Below, piece after piece: positions 1 to 8,456 of a DNA stretch of 21,137 nt. The notes under the pieces were generated by a model. It saw only the letters and a program-made list of their open reading frames with translations, was not told the DNA's origin and did not search any database. This stretch comes from an uncultured Methanobrevibacter sp. (GTDB taxonomy: Archaea > Methanobacteriota > Methanobacteria > Methanobacteriales > Methanobacteriaceae), in assembly GCA_904501935.1 (NCBI GenBank), contig CAJGDA010000013.1:1-21137 (forward strand), in the 5' to 3' direction. The first letter of the stretch is position 1. Each line of letters starts with the position of its first letter. Position numbers and translations under genes: made by a program.

Positions 1-59
1 TTGAACCAGCAACATTTGGATCTACAGTCCAACGCTCTGCCAAATTGAGCTAAGGCGGG
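1..59 (-). tRNA. tRNA-Tyr (GTA anticodon), 3' part cut off by the window edge
   Basis: Read on the minus strand, the sequence begins CCCGCCT (acceptor strand), then the TA of positions 8-9 and a GCTC D-stem. The anticodon arm is TTGGA-CTGTAGA-TCCAA, giving anticodon GTA (Tyr). The GGTTCAA of the T-loop sits at the window edge, so the T-arm's end and the 3' acceptor strand are missing. There is no intron in the anticodon loop. It lies 4 nt downstream of tRNA-Pro on the same strand, so the two are probably co-transcribed. Confidence 0.93.
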
Positions 60-63
60 AAAA

Positions 64-138
<75 letters not shown>

Positions 139-156
139 ACATACTATAAAGTATGT
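139..156. repeat. Inverted repeat abutting the tRNA-Pro 5' end
   Basis: ACATACT (139-145), ATAA, AGTATGT (150-156) is a perfect 7-bp inverted repeat starting at the base just before the mature tRNA-Pro 5' end. A third copy of ACATACT is at 162-168. It falls in the leader or promoter zone of tRNA-Pro. It could affect leader folding or be chance in AT-rich DNA. No function is assigned. Confidence 0.45.
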
Positions 157-254
157 AGATAACATACTAATAATAATATATGATATCACCTATATAAATG
201 TTACGATAATAGTAGAAAATTTTTAAAAAAGTTATACAATTTATATAAATTAAA

Positions 255-331
<77 letters not shown>

Positions 332-411
332 ACTTAAAATTATATAACAAGATTATCTATGTAAACTCTTATTTAAATACTTTACTATGAACAATAAAAA
401 TTACACTTAAA

Positions 412-420
412 ATTTAAATA
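412..420 (+). promoter_or_regulatory. Probable TATA box of thiM-thiE
   Basis: ATTTAAATA is centred about 28 nt before the thiM ATG. That is the spacing expected if transcription starts at or next to the start codon. There is no Shine-Dalgarno-like sequence before the ATG, so a leaderless mRNA is likely. No TPP riboswitch core is visible in 331-443. Confidence 0.45.
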
Positions 421-443
421 ATAAAAAATTATAATTAATAATC

Positions 444-1310
444 ATGATAAATAATGAGTCATATCTTTTAGAACAAATAGATGAAAATTTAAACAAAATA
501 AGACAAAAAAATGCTTTAACACATTGTATAACAAATTCAGTGACAATTAATGATTGTGCAAATGCAGTTCTCGCAATTGGAGGTTCACCTTTCATGGCAG
601 AAGATGCGGAAGAACTTGAAGAGGTAGTTACAATAGCAGATGTTCTTGTAATAAATATAGGAAAATTAAGTAAAAATCAAATAGAAGCTATGAAAATCAG
701 TTGTGAAACTGCAGATAAAACTAATACACCTATTGTTCTAGATCCTGTAGGTGTAGGAGTAACTCAACTTAGAAACAAAACCACTTTAGACATAATAGAA
801 AATTATAACATTGCCGTGATTAGAGGAAATATAAGTGAAATCAAGGCAATTGCAAAATTAGTTGGAATTCTAGATGAAAATAATACTGCAAAAGGTGTTG
901 ATGTAAATGCTGACGACATTATTACTGAAGAAAATCTAAAAGCAAATGGAGATTTGATTTGCAGTTTAGCTTCCAAATTAAATACCGTGATATTGGCAAG
1001 TGGTCCAATCGATATTTTAACAGATGGTGAAACTACAATAGCTATTGACAACGGGGATGATATGATGCCATTAATCACAGGTAGCGGATGCATGTTATCA
1101 TCAATCGTTGGAAGCTGTATTGGAGGTTCAACTCCTCTAGAAGGAAGCCTTGTTGCTATTTTAGCAATGAACATTGCTGGTGAAAAAGCAAGAGCAAAAG
1201 TGGATGAAAAAGATGAAGGAACTGGTTCATTTAGAGCATATTTGATTGATTATCTCTATAAAACCAATAGTGAATCCTTAATAAACGAATCAAATATTAA
1301 GATATTATGA
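444..1310 (+). CDS. thiM: Hydroxyethylthiazole kinase ThiM
   Basis: This enzyme phosphorylates 4-methyl-5-(2-hydroxyethyl)thiazole with ATP to thiazole phosphate, a cytosolic salvage step of thiamine synthesis. At 288 aa it is near the usual family length of about 260-280. Visible family motifs are THCITNSVTIND (26-37), IGGSPFM (45-51), the VLDPVGVG strand and loop (98-105), RGNISEI (127-133) and ITGSGC (211-216) with the active-site Cys216, followed by a GTGSF segment. The N-terminus extends slightly before the conserved block. No RBS is visible and a TATA element sits 28 nt upstream, so the mRNA is probably leaderless. The stop overlaps the thiE start by 4 nt (ATGA), which implies translational coupling. 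Confidence 0.96.
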   Translation: MINNESYLLEQIDENLNKIRQKNALTHCITNSVTINDCANAVLAIGGSPFMAEDAEELEEVVTIADVLVINIGKLSKNQIEAMKISCETADKTNTPIVLDPVGVGVTQLRNKTTLDIIENYNIAVIRGNISEIKAIAKLVGILDENNTAKGVDVNADDIITEENLKANGDLICSLASKLNTVILASGPIDILTDGETTIAIDNGDDMMPLITGSGCMLSSIVGSCIGGSTPLEGSLVAILAMNIAGEKARAKVDEKDEGTGSFRAYLIDYLYKTNSESLINESNIKIL

Positions 1311-1927
1311 AAAACTTAGACTTATCCCTATATCTTGTCACTGATAAAAGTGATGATGTAGAAAAATTCTTAAATACAATTGAAGAAGCAATGAAAGGTG
1401 GGGTCACTGTTGTTCAAATTAGAGAAAAAACAGCAGAGACAATTGACTTTTATAACTTGGCATTGAAAGTCAAAGAAATTACAGCAAAATACAATGTGCC
1501 CCTAATCATTAACGATAGAGTTGATGTTGCACTCGCCATTGATGCTGATGGCGTTCATGTTGGACAATCAGACATGCCTTGTGATGTTACAAGAAGATTG
1601 ATTGGTGAAGATAAAATATTAGGTGTTTCTGCAGCTACTATTGATGAAGCCAAAAAAGCTCAAAAAGATGGTGCTGATTATATCGGAAGTGGTGCAGTAT
1701 TTCCAACAGCAACCAAGGATGATGCTCCTTCAATTACAAAAAAAGATTTGAAAAAAATTGTAGAATCAATAGACATTCCTGTTGTAGCCATTGGTGGAAT
1801 CAACTTAAAGAATGCATGTGAGTTAACTGATACTGGAATTGCTGGACTGTCAGTTGTAAGTGCAATTATGAGCGCTGATAATCCTAAAAAAGCATCAGAA
1901 GAGCTATTAAAAATATTTAATAGCTAA
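1307..1927 (+). CDS. thiE: Thiamine-phosphate synthase ThiE
   Basis: ThiE joins thiazole phosphate (the ThiM product) to hydroxymethylpyrimidine pyrophosphate to give thiamine phosphate. The 206-aa length is standard for this TIM-barrel enzyme. Motifs: LYLVTDK (8-14), VQIREK (36-41), IINDRVDVA (67-75), DGVHVGQ (81-87), then GADYIGSGAVFPTATK and VVAIGGI, which bind the pyrophosphate and thiazole phosphate. The gene starts inside the thiM stop codon, so the pair forms a two-gene operon. ThiD, which supplies the pyrimidine substrate, is not in the window. Confidence 0.97.
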   Translation: MKNLDLSLYLVTDKSDDVEKFLNTIEEAMKGGVTVVQIREKTAETIDFYNLALKVKEITAKYNVPLIINDRVDVALAIDADGVHVGQSDMPCDVTRRLIGEDKILGVSAATIDEAKKAQKDGADYIGSGAVFPTATKDDAPSITKKDLKKIVESIDIPVVAIGGINLKNACELTDTGIAGLSVVSAIMSADNPKKASEELLKIFNS

Positions 1928-1966
1928 TTTATTTTATTTTTTTAAAAAAAAGATAAAAGTAAAAAA
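1928..1966. terminator. Bidirectional oligo-T terminator between thiE and pgk
   Basis: The gap between two convergent genes is almost only T runs. On the plus strand a T-rich tract (1928-1943) directly follows thiE. On the minus strand T6 (1966-1961) and T8 (1951-1944) follow pgk. Archaeal RNA polymerase terminates at such U tracts. A 9-bp inverted repeat AGTAAAAAA/TTTTTTACT (1958-1978) spans the pgk stop codon. Confidence 0.6.
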
Positions 1967-3181
1967 TTATTTTTTACTATTTTTTAAAGCTTCTACGGCA
2001 GCAAGTTTTTTACCGGCCAACATGCTAATACAAGCTCCACCACCACTACTCAAGTGGCTCATTTGACCTTCCAAACCAAGTCCCGCAGTAGCGGCCGCAA
2101 TATGGCCTCCACCAATGAGTGAAAATCCTTCAGAGCTCGCCATTGCATTAATCAAGTCCTCAGTACCCATTGAAAATTTAGGGTCTTCAAAAACACCTGC
2201 CGGACCGTTGGCAAATATTGTTTTAGCATCTCTGATTTCTTTTGCATATAAATCAATTGTCTTTACGCCTATATCGAAAATAGCTTCATTTGGAAGTTCT
2301 TCAATGTCAATGTCTACTCTTTCACCATCGATTTCGCAAGCGGCATCAATAGGATATTTTATCTTATCACCAAACCTTTCAATTAATTCTTTGGATTTTT
2401 CAACCATATCCTTATAACCTTTGCTGGCGATGAAATCCCTATTGACCTGACCAATGTCTGCTCCAGATGCCCATAAAACAATGTTGCCCACAATACCTGT
2501 AGTTAAAATAGCATCTGCAGTTCCATTGCTCAATACATTTTCCATAACCTCAATAGAGTCTTCAGGCTTCATTCCCCCAAGCAGGAATACGCAAGGATGT
2601 TGAACGTTGTCAAGAGCATTTTGAATAACTGTCAATTCCCTTTCCATCACACGACCTGCAGCAGAAGGAGTGTTGACAGTGAAACCAACCAAGGACGCCT
2701 GTGATCTGTGAGCTGCTGCAAATGCATCATTGACGAAATAATCAATCAATGGGGACAAGTTCTTTACAAGCAATGTTTTAGACTGTTCTTCAGGAGTTCT
2801 TGAAATTGTTTCTTCTGAAAAGAAACGTGCATTTTCAAGTAAAAGAATTTCATGAGGCTTTAAATCCTTAATAGCTTCTCGTGCAGCACTTGAAAATAAA
2901 GAATCAATATACTTTACCCTTAGATTTAAAATTTCTGAAAGGGCATCAGCATGTTGGGATAATGTTGTGAAGTCATTTTTGCCCGGACGGCTTTGATGGG
3001 CAAGAAGCACAACTTTCGCTCCCTTATTGGATAATTCCTTAATTGTTTCAGCATGCAATTTCAATCTTGTATCATCCAAAATAATACCTGATGTTGGATC
3101 TACGGGTGCATTGATATCAACCCTAACAAGCACTGTTTTATTTTCTACATCAAAATCATCAATAGTATTAAATTCAGCCAT
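1967..3181 (-). CDS. pgk: Phosphoglycerate kinase (archaeal type)
   Basis: This enzyme interconverts 1,3-bisphosphoglycerate + ADP and 3-phosphoglycerate + ATP in the cytosol. In a methanogen it mainly serves gluconeogenesis. The 404-aa length fits archaeal Pgk. Family motifs are the N-terminal VLVRVDINAPVD block, LLAHQSRPG, LLLENARF, a VNDAFAAAHRSQASLVGF substrate segment, FLLGGMKPEDS, and the C-terminal IGGGHIAAATAG nucleotide loop. It lies 9 nt after tpi on the same strand, so the two are co-transcribed. A GAGTGAG sequence just before the ATG may act as a weak ribosome site. Its stop sits within a short inverted repeat facing thiE. Confidence 0.97.
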   Translation of the reverse strand: MAEFNTIDDFDVENKTVLVRVDINAPVDPTSGIILDDTRLKLHAETIKELSNKGAKVVLLAHQSRPGKNDFTTLSQHADALSEILNLRVKYIDSLFSSAAREAIKDLKPHEILLLENARFFSEETISRTPEEQSKTLLVKNLSPLIDYFVNDAFAAAHRSQASLVGFTVNTPSAAGRVMERELTVIQNALDNVQHPCVFLLGGMKPEDSIEVMENVLSNGTADAILTTGIVGNIVLWASGADIGQVNRDFIASKGYKDMVEKSKELIERFGDKIKYPIDAACEIDGERVDIDIEELPNEAIFDIGVKTIDLYAKEIRDAKTIFANGPAGVFEDPKFSMGTEDLINAMASSEGFSLIGGGHIAAATAGLGLEGQMSHLSSGGGACISMLAGKKLAAVEALKNSKK

Positions 3182-3190
3182 TTTCTCACT

Positions 3191-3859
3191 CTATAATTTA
3201 CTTACCAAATCAAGCAAAGCGTCTTTAGGACTTTCTGCCTTAATGATTCCTGATGCAAGCAATACACCATCTGCACCTAAATCCATAGCAGCTTTCATAT
3301 CATCACCAGTTGTGATTCCGGCACCACATAAAACTTTTATCTTTTTATTTATGGATTTTACTTCTTTAACAGTATCTTCAACAACTTCAGGTTGAGCTTG
3401 AGATACTGGAATGCCTGTACCGATAAGTTCAGGAGGTTCAACCGCAACAGCAACAGGGCCAAGAGCGGCCACCGCTTTTGAAGTTTCAATGTTGTTAGTG
3501 CATACACATGATTCAATATCATTTTCTTTACATAATTTTATAACTTCATCAATGTCTGCTAGTTTCATTCTTTGTTCGGAATGGTTAATCAAAGAACCAC
3601 TAATTCCAGCATCAATCAATGTGTTAATCAAATTAGAACCAGTATGTCCTCCCGGAGCAATAGGATCAATGTGCTGTGCAAAAATAGGTAGTGAAGTTTC
3701 TTCACTGATTCTGTAAATATCTGCTGCTTGAGGAGCGGCAACCATAGTAATTCCAGACTCACTAGCAGCACTTTCCAAGTCATGTGCAAGCTCTAATGCA
3801 TTCATACCACTTGATTCCAAATAAGTTTTATAGTTCAATATCACAATTGGTGTGTCCAT
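3191..3859 (-). CDS. tpiA: Triosephosphate isomerase (archaeal, short type)
   Basis: This TIM-barrel enzyme interconverts dihydroxyacetone phosphate and glyceraldehyde 3-phosphate. At 222 aa it is the short archaeal form (bacterial enzymes are about 250 aa). Catalytic residues are visible: Asn9 and Lys11 in LNYKTY, His93 in INHSEQR, and Glu141 in VEPPELIGTG. The phosphate-binding segments VLCGAGIT and GADGVLLASGI follow. It is first in a tpi-pgk operon. A TATATAT element about 32 nt upstream and the absence of a clear SD suggest a very short leader. Confidence 0.97.
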   Translation of the reverse strand: MDTPIVILNYKTYLESSGMNALELAHDLESAASESGITMVAAPQAADIYRISEETSLPIFAQHIDPIAPGGHTGSNLINTLIDAGISGSLINHSEQRMKLADIDEVIKLCKENDIESCVCTNNIETSKAVAALGPVAVAVEPPELIGTGIPVSQAQPEVVEDTVKEVKSINKKIKVLCGAGITTGDDMKAAMDLGADGVLLASGIIKAESPKDALLDLVSKL

Positions 3860-3887
3860 AATAATCCCACAAATAACTCTTTTAATA

Positions 3888-3894
3888 ATATATA
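3888..3894 (-). promoter_or_regulatory. Probable TATA box of tpi-pgk
   Basis: TATATAT on the minus strand is centred 32 nt before the tpi ATG, in the 46-nt gap after the methyltransferase gene. This suggests tpi-pgk has its own promoter and does not depend on read-through from the restriction-modification genes. Confidence 0.5.
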
Positions 3895-3905
3895 GTAATA
3901 CATTA

Positions 3906-4784
3906 TTAAATAAATTTTTGATTAGAAATTCTTTTTTGGGCCAATTCTATATATTCTTTTTTGATATCATAACCAATGAAATTTCTGTTATTTTGAATAG
4001 CGGCAATTGCAGTTGTGCCGCTACCAATAAACGGGTCTAAAACAACATCACCTTCATAACTATAAAGATTTATAAGTCTGTGAGGCAGTTCAACAGGAAA
4101 TGGAGCTGGGTGGCCTATTTTTTTAGCATTGACTGCAGGGAATGTCCAAATGCTTTTTGTCCATTGAATAAAATCATCGTGTTTTATTGTATCCAATTTT
4201 TCTTGAGCCTTATTTTTAGAATATGATTCCTTTGAAAAAACCAATATATATTCATGATAATCCCTAAGAACTGGGTTTGACGCAGACATCCAACTTCCCC
4301 AGGCACATGACCCTCCAGCACTGGTTGACTTGTCCCAAATAATTTCACCGCGCATCAAATAACCTAAATCCAGCATGATTTCAATTACCATTGCATGAAT
4401 GGGGATGTATGGCTTTCTTCCAAGATTCGCTATGTTAATGCAAGCCCTGCCACCAGTGACTAATTTTTTATAAGTTTCATTAAAAACGGTTGTCAATAAA
4501 TCCAAATATTCGTCAAGAGTCAAATCATTATCATATTCCTTTCCAACATTATATGGTGGTGACGTAATCATCAAATGAACACTATTATCTGGAATTTCAT
4601 CCATATTTTCACTGGATTTGCAATAAAATTTATTTAAATTTTCTTTTATGATTTTAGACTCCTTGAATTCTATGTCTTTTGGAATTTTAATATTTTCAAA
4701 TAATTTTGAGCTATAAAATTTTTTTGAACTATGGGATTCCCTTAAAACAGAGCCAAAAGATGTAGTTTGAGTTTTCCTTGTCAC
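3906..4784 (-). CDS. Type II DNA methyltransferase, beta-class, probably N4-cytosine
   Basis: This is the modification enzyme of a restriction-modification pair. It transfers methyl from SAM to an exocyclic amino group in DNA. The motif order is catalytic TSPPY first (74-78) and the SAM-binding DPFIGSGTT loop late (250-258), which is the beta-class order. SPPY rather than DPPY favours N4-cytosine, although some N6-adenine enzymes share it. HPAPFP (225-230) is the usual block before the SAM motif. The start is GTG, 1 nt after the endonuclease stop, with AGAGGT inside the end of the upstream gene, so its translation is coupled to the endonuclease. The roughly 60 residues before the first methylase motif could include target-contacting or dispensable sequence. 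Specificity cannot be read from sequence. Confidence 0.9.
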   Translation of the reverse strand: MTRKTQTTSFGSVLRESHSSKKFYSSKLFENIKIPKDIEFKESKIIKENLNKFYCKSSENMDEIPDNSVHLMITSPPYNVGKEYDNDLTLDEYLDLLTTVFNETYKKLVTGGRACINIANLGRKPYIPIHAMVIEIMLDLGYLMRGEIIWDKSTSAGGSCAWGSWMSASNPVLRDYHEYILVFSKESYSKNKAQEKLDTIKHDDFIQWTKSIWTFPAVNAKKIGHPAPFPVELPHRLINLYSYEGDVVLDPFIGSGTTAIAAIQNNRNFIGYDIKKEYIELAQKRISNQKFI

Positions 4785-4785
4785 T

Positions 4786-5655
4786 TCACAACCTCTTTAT
4801 GAGATTTAAAAATTTTAATCCCTTATTTTCATAAGTATCTTCCATATTAGCTATTTCAATGTATTTACCTAATGATTCTGCGTTTTCCATTCCTGAAAAG
4901 AAATTTAGATCTTTTTTAAATAATCGATTCAAATGCATTTTTAACTCTTCTGTATTGTCAAATCTGATAAAGCCCCCATTAGGAGTGGTTTTTCTAGTGT
5001 TTCCATGATTAAGAGGAAATGGATTAAGGGACCAAAATCCTTGGATAATTCCTGCACTTTTTAAATGATCTGCTTTTTTAGAAAAACCATTGGATAATGG
5101 TGCATTACCTATAACAATTATGGGTATTCTAGATGATTCAATGTTTGAAACTCTAATATCAATACATTTTCCAATAGCCTTCAGGATTGAATCTGAACGT
5201 GTGAAACTTGGTTTGCCTTGATGAGTTCTGAAATCCCCAATTTCTGTTATACTGCCCGAGTCAACATCATACTGCCAGTTCCACACAATAGACATTTTAA
5301 CTTCAAATATTACTTTTACTTCATCTGCCTTTAAAACTTTTTTATCAGTTAGTGCAATCGCAATATCTGCCGGAGACCTTGAAGTTATTCCGAGTGACGG
5401 AATTCTAGCCTGCCGAATCACATGGAGATTTTCATCATCTATCAATGAATTAAATAAATTAAAAACCCACTCTTCAGTGAAATTACCAATCAAGGAATTT
5501 CTGGATTGCAATGTAGACTTTTGCCCCCTATACCCTTTAGGCCAATAGGCAACATATCTGCCGTCATTAGTCCTGTAAAACAGCTGATTGGTAAAAGCAA
5601 CTTTTTCGCTATTTTTAAAAAATAATTTTTCTTGATTTTTATTCCATAATCTCAT
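4786..5655 (-). CDS. Putative type II restriction endonuclease, PD-(D/E)XK type
   Basis: I do not recognise the exact family. The call rests on the adjacent cognate methyltransferase and a plausible nuclease core: Glu61/Glu62 in a helix, SPAD with Asp97, then about 20 residues to FEVK (Glu118, Lys120), the order expected of PD-(D/E)XK enzymes. The 289-aa length is typical for a type II endonuclease. No membrane segment or signal peptide is seen. It is transcribed first, ahead of its methyltransferase, from a TATA-like TTAAATAT (5679-5686) about 26 nt before the ATG with no SD, so it is probably leaderless. The reading frame is intact. An alternative is a methyltransferase-linked nuclease of non-standard type. 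Confidence 0.78.
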   Translation of the reverse strand: MRLWNKNQEKLFFKNSEKVAFTNQLFYRTNDGRYVAYWPKGYRGQKSTLQSRNSLIGNFTEEWVFNLFNSLIDDENLHVIRQARIPSLGITSRSPADIAIALTDKKVLKADEVKVIFEVKMSIVWNWQYDVDSGSITEIGDFRTHQGKPSFTRSDSILKAIGKCIDIRVSNIESSRIPIIVIGNAPLSNGFSKKADHLKSAGIIQGFWSLNPFPLNHGNTRKTTPNGGFIRFDNTEELKMHLNRLFKKDLNFFSGMENAESLGKYIEIANMEDTYENKGLKFLNLIKRL

Positions 5656-5774
5656 GATAAAAATTATAATAATTAAACATATTTAAGTTTTTAATTAAAA
5701 AATTATAATATTGTTCATCATTTAATAAATTGATTTTACCTAGTAAAAATGTATATATTAGCAGGGCTAAAAAT

Positions 5775-6704
5775 ATGAATGATTTTATGTCATTTAATAA
5801 AAGCCAAATTGAAAAATTAGAAAAAAGCGGATATAGATTTGTTGGAAAGCATGGGCATGCCGCTGTGAAAACCTGCCATTGGACCCGTCAAAGCATTGTA
5901 GATAAGGGAGTTTGTTATAAAGAAAAATTCTACGGCATTCAATCCCACAGATGCCTGCAAATGTCACCAGCTGTTCCAAATTGCCAACAGGAATGCGAAT
6001 TCTGTTGGAGAGACTTAACATACACACAAACAAGCTGGGAAGATGAAGAATATGATGACCCAAAAACTATAGTCGACGAATCCATCAAAGCGCAAAATAA
6101 CCTATTATGTGGTTTTTATGGAAATGGCAAAGCAAATAAAAAGAAATTGGAAGAAATTAAAAATCCGACCAATGCTGCAATATCCCTTGCTGGAGAACCT
6201 ACCCTTTATCCTAAAATTGATGAATTGATTGGTGAGTTTAACAGGAGGGACTTTACTACATTTGTAGTCAGCAATGGCCAATGTGTTGACAGGCTTAGAA
6301 ACCTAGAAAATGATCCCTACCAACTATACCTTTCCTTGGATGCACCTTCAAAGAAAATATTTAATGAAGTGTGCAGACCTAGAATAAGCGATGCCTGGAA
6401 CAATTTAAATGAATCACTTGAAACATTAGCCAGCTTTGACTCACGTACATGCATAAGAAATACCTGTGTTCGTGGAAGAAACATGGAACAACCGGAAGAA
6501 TATGCAAAATTAATAAAAAAAGCAGATCCCGACTTTGTAGAAGTCAAAGCATATATGTGTGTTGGTTCATCACGTGAAAGACTAACGCTAGACAACATGC
6601 CATTATTTGACGAAGTAAAAAGTTTTGCTCAAAAAATAGGGGAAAAATGTGGTAAAGAAATAGTGAATGAATCTGAAATCAGCCGTGTTGTTTTGCTTGA
6701 ATAG
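5775..6704 (+). CDS. taw1: S-adenosylmethionine-dependent tRNA 4-demethylwyosine synthase Taw1
   Basis: This radical SAM enzyme builds the tricyclic imidazopurine 4-demethylwyosine on m1G37 of tRNA-Phe, using pyruvate. From the ATG at 5775 the protein is 309 aa. Cys34, Cys47 and Cys60 have the C-X12-C-X12-C spacing of the second Fe-S cluster. Cys70, Cys74 and Cys77 (CQQECEFC) are the radical SAM CX3CX2C motif. AISLAGEPTLYP, FTTFVVSNG and LYLSLDAP are typical barrel strands. The frame stays open upstream to a TTG at 5730, but those 15 residues are not like the family. ATG 5787 is also possible, since a TATA-like GTATATATT lies just upstream. The gene diverges from the restriction genes. Confidence 0.94.
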   Translation: MNDFMSFNKSQIEKLEKSGYRFVGKHGHAAVKTCHWTRQSIVDKGVCYKEKFYGIQSHRCLQMSPAVPNCQQECEFCWRDLTYTQTSWEDEEYDDPKTIVDESIKAQNNLLCGFYGNGKANKKKLEEIKNPTNAAISLAGEPTLYPKIDELIGEFNRRDFTTFVVSNGQCVDRLRNLENDPYQLYLSLDAPSKKIFNEVCRPRISDAWNNLNESLETLASFDSRTCIRNTCVRGRNMEQPEEYAKLIKKADPDFVEVKAYMCVGSSRERLTLDNMPLFDEVKSFAQKIGEKCGKEIVNESEISRVVLLE

Positions 6705-7329
6705 CTATTTTCTTACCAATTTCAAATGCACTCTCCAAATCTTTTGGAAATTGAGTTTCCCATGTGTCTTCTTTCATCTTCATCAAAAGCATCTGAAACA
6801 TATTTTGAATAGACATTGAATTGATAGGTTTCATAAACATAGAGATGTTCAGGCTTAGAAAATATTCTCTCTAAACTCATTTTAAAGTGGTCATGATATC
6901 CAATTTGATATGAAATCTCATCTTACGCATTCATGGTGCAAATGTAAGATAACGGCATCTTTTTATGTTCAACCGTTTCAGTTTTGCTGTATGCAACAAA
7001 TGGAAACATGAATCTTTCCAAAAGGCATCTCATATTTCCAGTTACATCGCTAAGGTAAATCGGTGACTCCAATATAATGCCATCAGATTGCACAATTTCA
7101 TCTAGAATAGGTTTTAAATCATCATTTTGAACGCATTTGCCATAATGTTTCCCATTTTTTATTTTACACAAAACAACTCTTGCAACCATGAAATGGAAAG
7201 TCATATAGATTTATCCTTTCGATTTCAGCATCGGGAAAAACTGATTTAACGCGATCCAAAGCATTATCCAAAAGTTGCGCTGTATTGCATTTAGGTCTTG
7301 GGGAAGCATTAATAGCAAAAAAACTTCAT
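6679..7329 (-). pseudogene. Broken NADPH-dependent FMN reductase / iron-sulfur flavoprotein-like gene
   Basis: Joining frames on the minus strand restores a flavodoxin-fold protein of about 215 residues: MKFFAINASPRP at the N-terminus, a GCKSCFVCK cysteine motif, SDGIILESPIYLSDVTG (flavin-binding loop), YVYETYQFNVYSKY and a final FPKDLESAFEIGKK. Four lesions separate the pieces. A seven-A run (7317-7323) where six would keep frame breaks codons 3-5. A shortened TG repeat at 7166-7170 shifts frame inside the Cys motif. A TAA at 6923-6925 stops the frame in mid-protein. A further shift at 6768-6784 precedes the C-terminus. The start abuts the sucC stop, and the ancestral stop lies 26 nt inside the 3' end of taw1, convergent. 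The longest intact piece, 6923-7204, has no credible start. Confidence 0.85.
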
Positions 7330-8448
7330 TTATTTGCCTGCAGCTTTTAACTCATTGCAGAGTTCAACTGCTTTTTTAGCTGCTTTTTCCATTGAAGTTT
7401 CATATGGAATTCCGGCGTCTTCTAAAATTTTTTGGCCTTCTTTTTCATTAGTACCAGTCAATCTGATTACAATAGGAACATCACGCTCAACATGGTCTAA
7501 CGCCCTAATAACACCACGAGCAACATCATCCGCTTTGGTGATTCCACCTAAAACATTTAAGAATACAACTTTAACACGGTCATAGTTTAATACAATGCTT
7601 AAAGCTTGATTAATGATTTGTTCTGAAGCTCCACCACCAATATCCAAGAATGTTGCCGGTTCTCCACCATTAAGCTTAATCATGTCCATTGCAGTTAAAG
7701 TTAATCCTGCACCATTACCAATAACAGCAATGTCCCCATCCAATTGGACAAAGTCCACAGCCTTTTTCTTATAGTGCATTCTTTCGACTAAATCTTGATG
7801 TCTAAATAAGGAATCATTTTCAACAACCATTTTAGCATCAGCAGCAATCAATCCTGCAGGAGTTAAAACTAATGGGTTTATCTCAGCAGTATCTGCATCG
7901 TATTTAGTAAACACATTATATAATTTCCAAATAATATCTCCCATCGGTGAGATTAATTCGGATGGAACTTCCATTTTACGTGCAATTTCACGGGCTTCAT
8001 AAGGTAAAAATTCAAGTAAAGGATTTGGATAGTATTTAATAATCTTTTCAGGGTTGGTTTTAGCCAAGTTTTCAATTTCAACCCCACCTTCTTTACTTGC
8101 AATGATAACAGGTCTTCTAGCACCCCTGTCAACAGACACAGTTACGAAAAATTCATGCTGGATTTCGGCTTTTTCTTCAACTAATAAATGGTTTACTTTT
8201 TCACCTTTAATTTCCATTCCTAAAATTTCTTCAGAAACTTTTAAAGCTTCACCAGGGTTATCTGCGAATTTAACACCACCGGCTTTACCTCTTCCACCAG
8301 TTAAAACTTGTGCTTTAATAACAACAGGCACGCCCATCTCTGAAGCAACAGCCATTGCCTCTTCTGGATAGTTTGCAACGTGACCTTCTAGGATTGGAAT
8401 TCCTTCTTTATGAAAAATTTGTTTTGCTACACTTTCAAAAAATCTCAT
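7330..8448 (-). CDS. sucC: Succinyl-CoA synthetase beta subunit (ADP-forming) SucC
   Basis: This subunit binds nucleotide and, with SucD (not in the window), interconverts succinate + ATP + CoA and succinyl-CoA. In methanogens the flux is towards succinyl-CoA for 2-oxoglutarate synthesis. The 372-aa length is right. An ATP-grasp domain occupies about 1-225, with KAQVLTGGRGKAGGVK at 45-60. The ligase/CoA domain follows, with GNGAGL, FLDIGGGAS and FLNVLGGI. The gene is last in the kor operon. Its ATG follows the korC stop by 8 nt, and the TAG stop itself forms part of the AGGTG ribosome site. The 14-nt junction is identical to that before korA. A dead flavoprotein gene starts at its stop codon. 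Confidence 0.97.
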   Translation of the reverse strand: MRFFESVAKQIFHKEGIPILEGHVANYPEEAMAVASEMGVPVVIKAQVLTGGRGKAGGVKFADNPGEALKVSEEILGMEIKGEKVNHLLVEEKAEIQHEFFVTVSVDRGARRPVIIASKEGGVEIENLAKTNPEKIIKYYPNPLLEFLPYEAREIARKMEVPSELISPMGDIIWKLYNVFTKYDADTAEINPLVLTPAGLIAADAKMVVENDSLFRHQDLVERMHYKKKAVDFVQLDGDIAVIGNGAGLTLTAMDMIKLNGGEPATFLDIGGGASEQIINQALSIVLNYDRVKVVFLNVLGGITKADDVARGVIRALDHVERDVPIVIRLTGTNEKEGQKILEDAGIPYETSMEKAAKKAVELCNELKAAGK

Positions 8449-8456
8449 TTTAACAC

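Noticed and set aside
3906..5655. CTAG as recognition site of the restriction-modification pair, by analogy with known methanogen CTAG systems
   Set aside because: CTAG occurs freely in the window (for example 738-741 and 870-873), and nothing in the proteins shows this specificity. Left unassigned.
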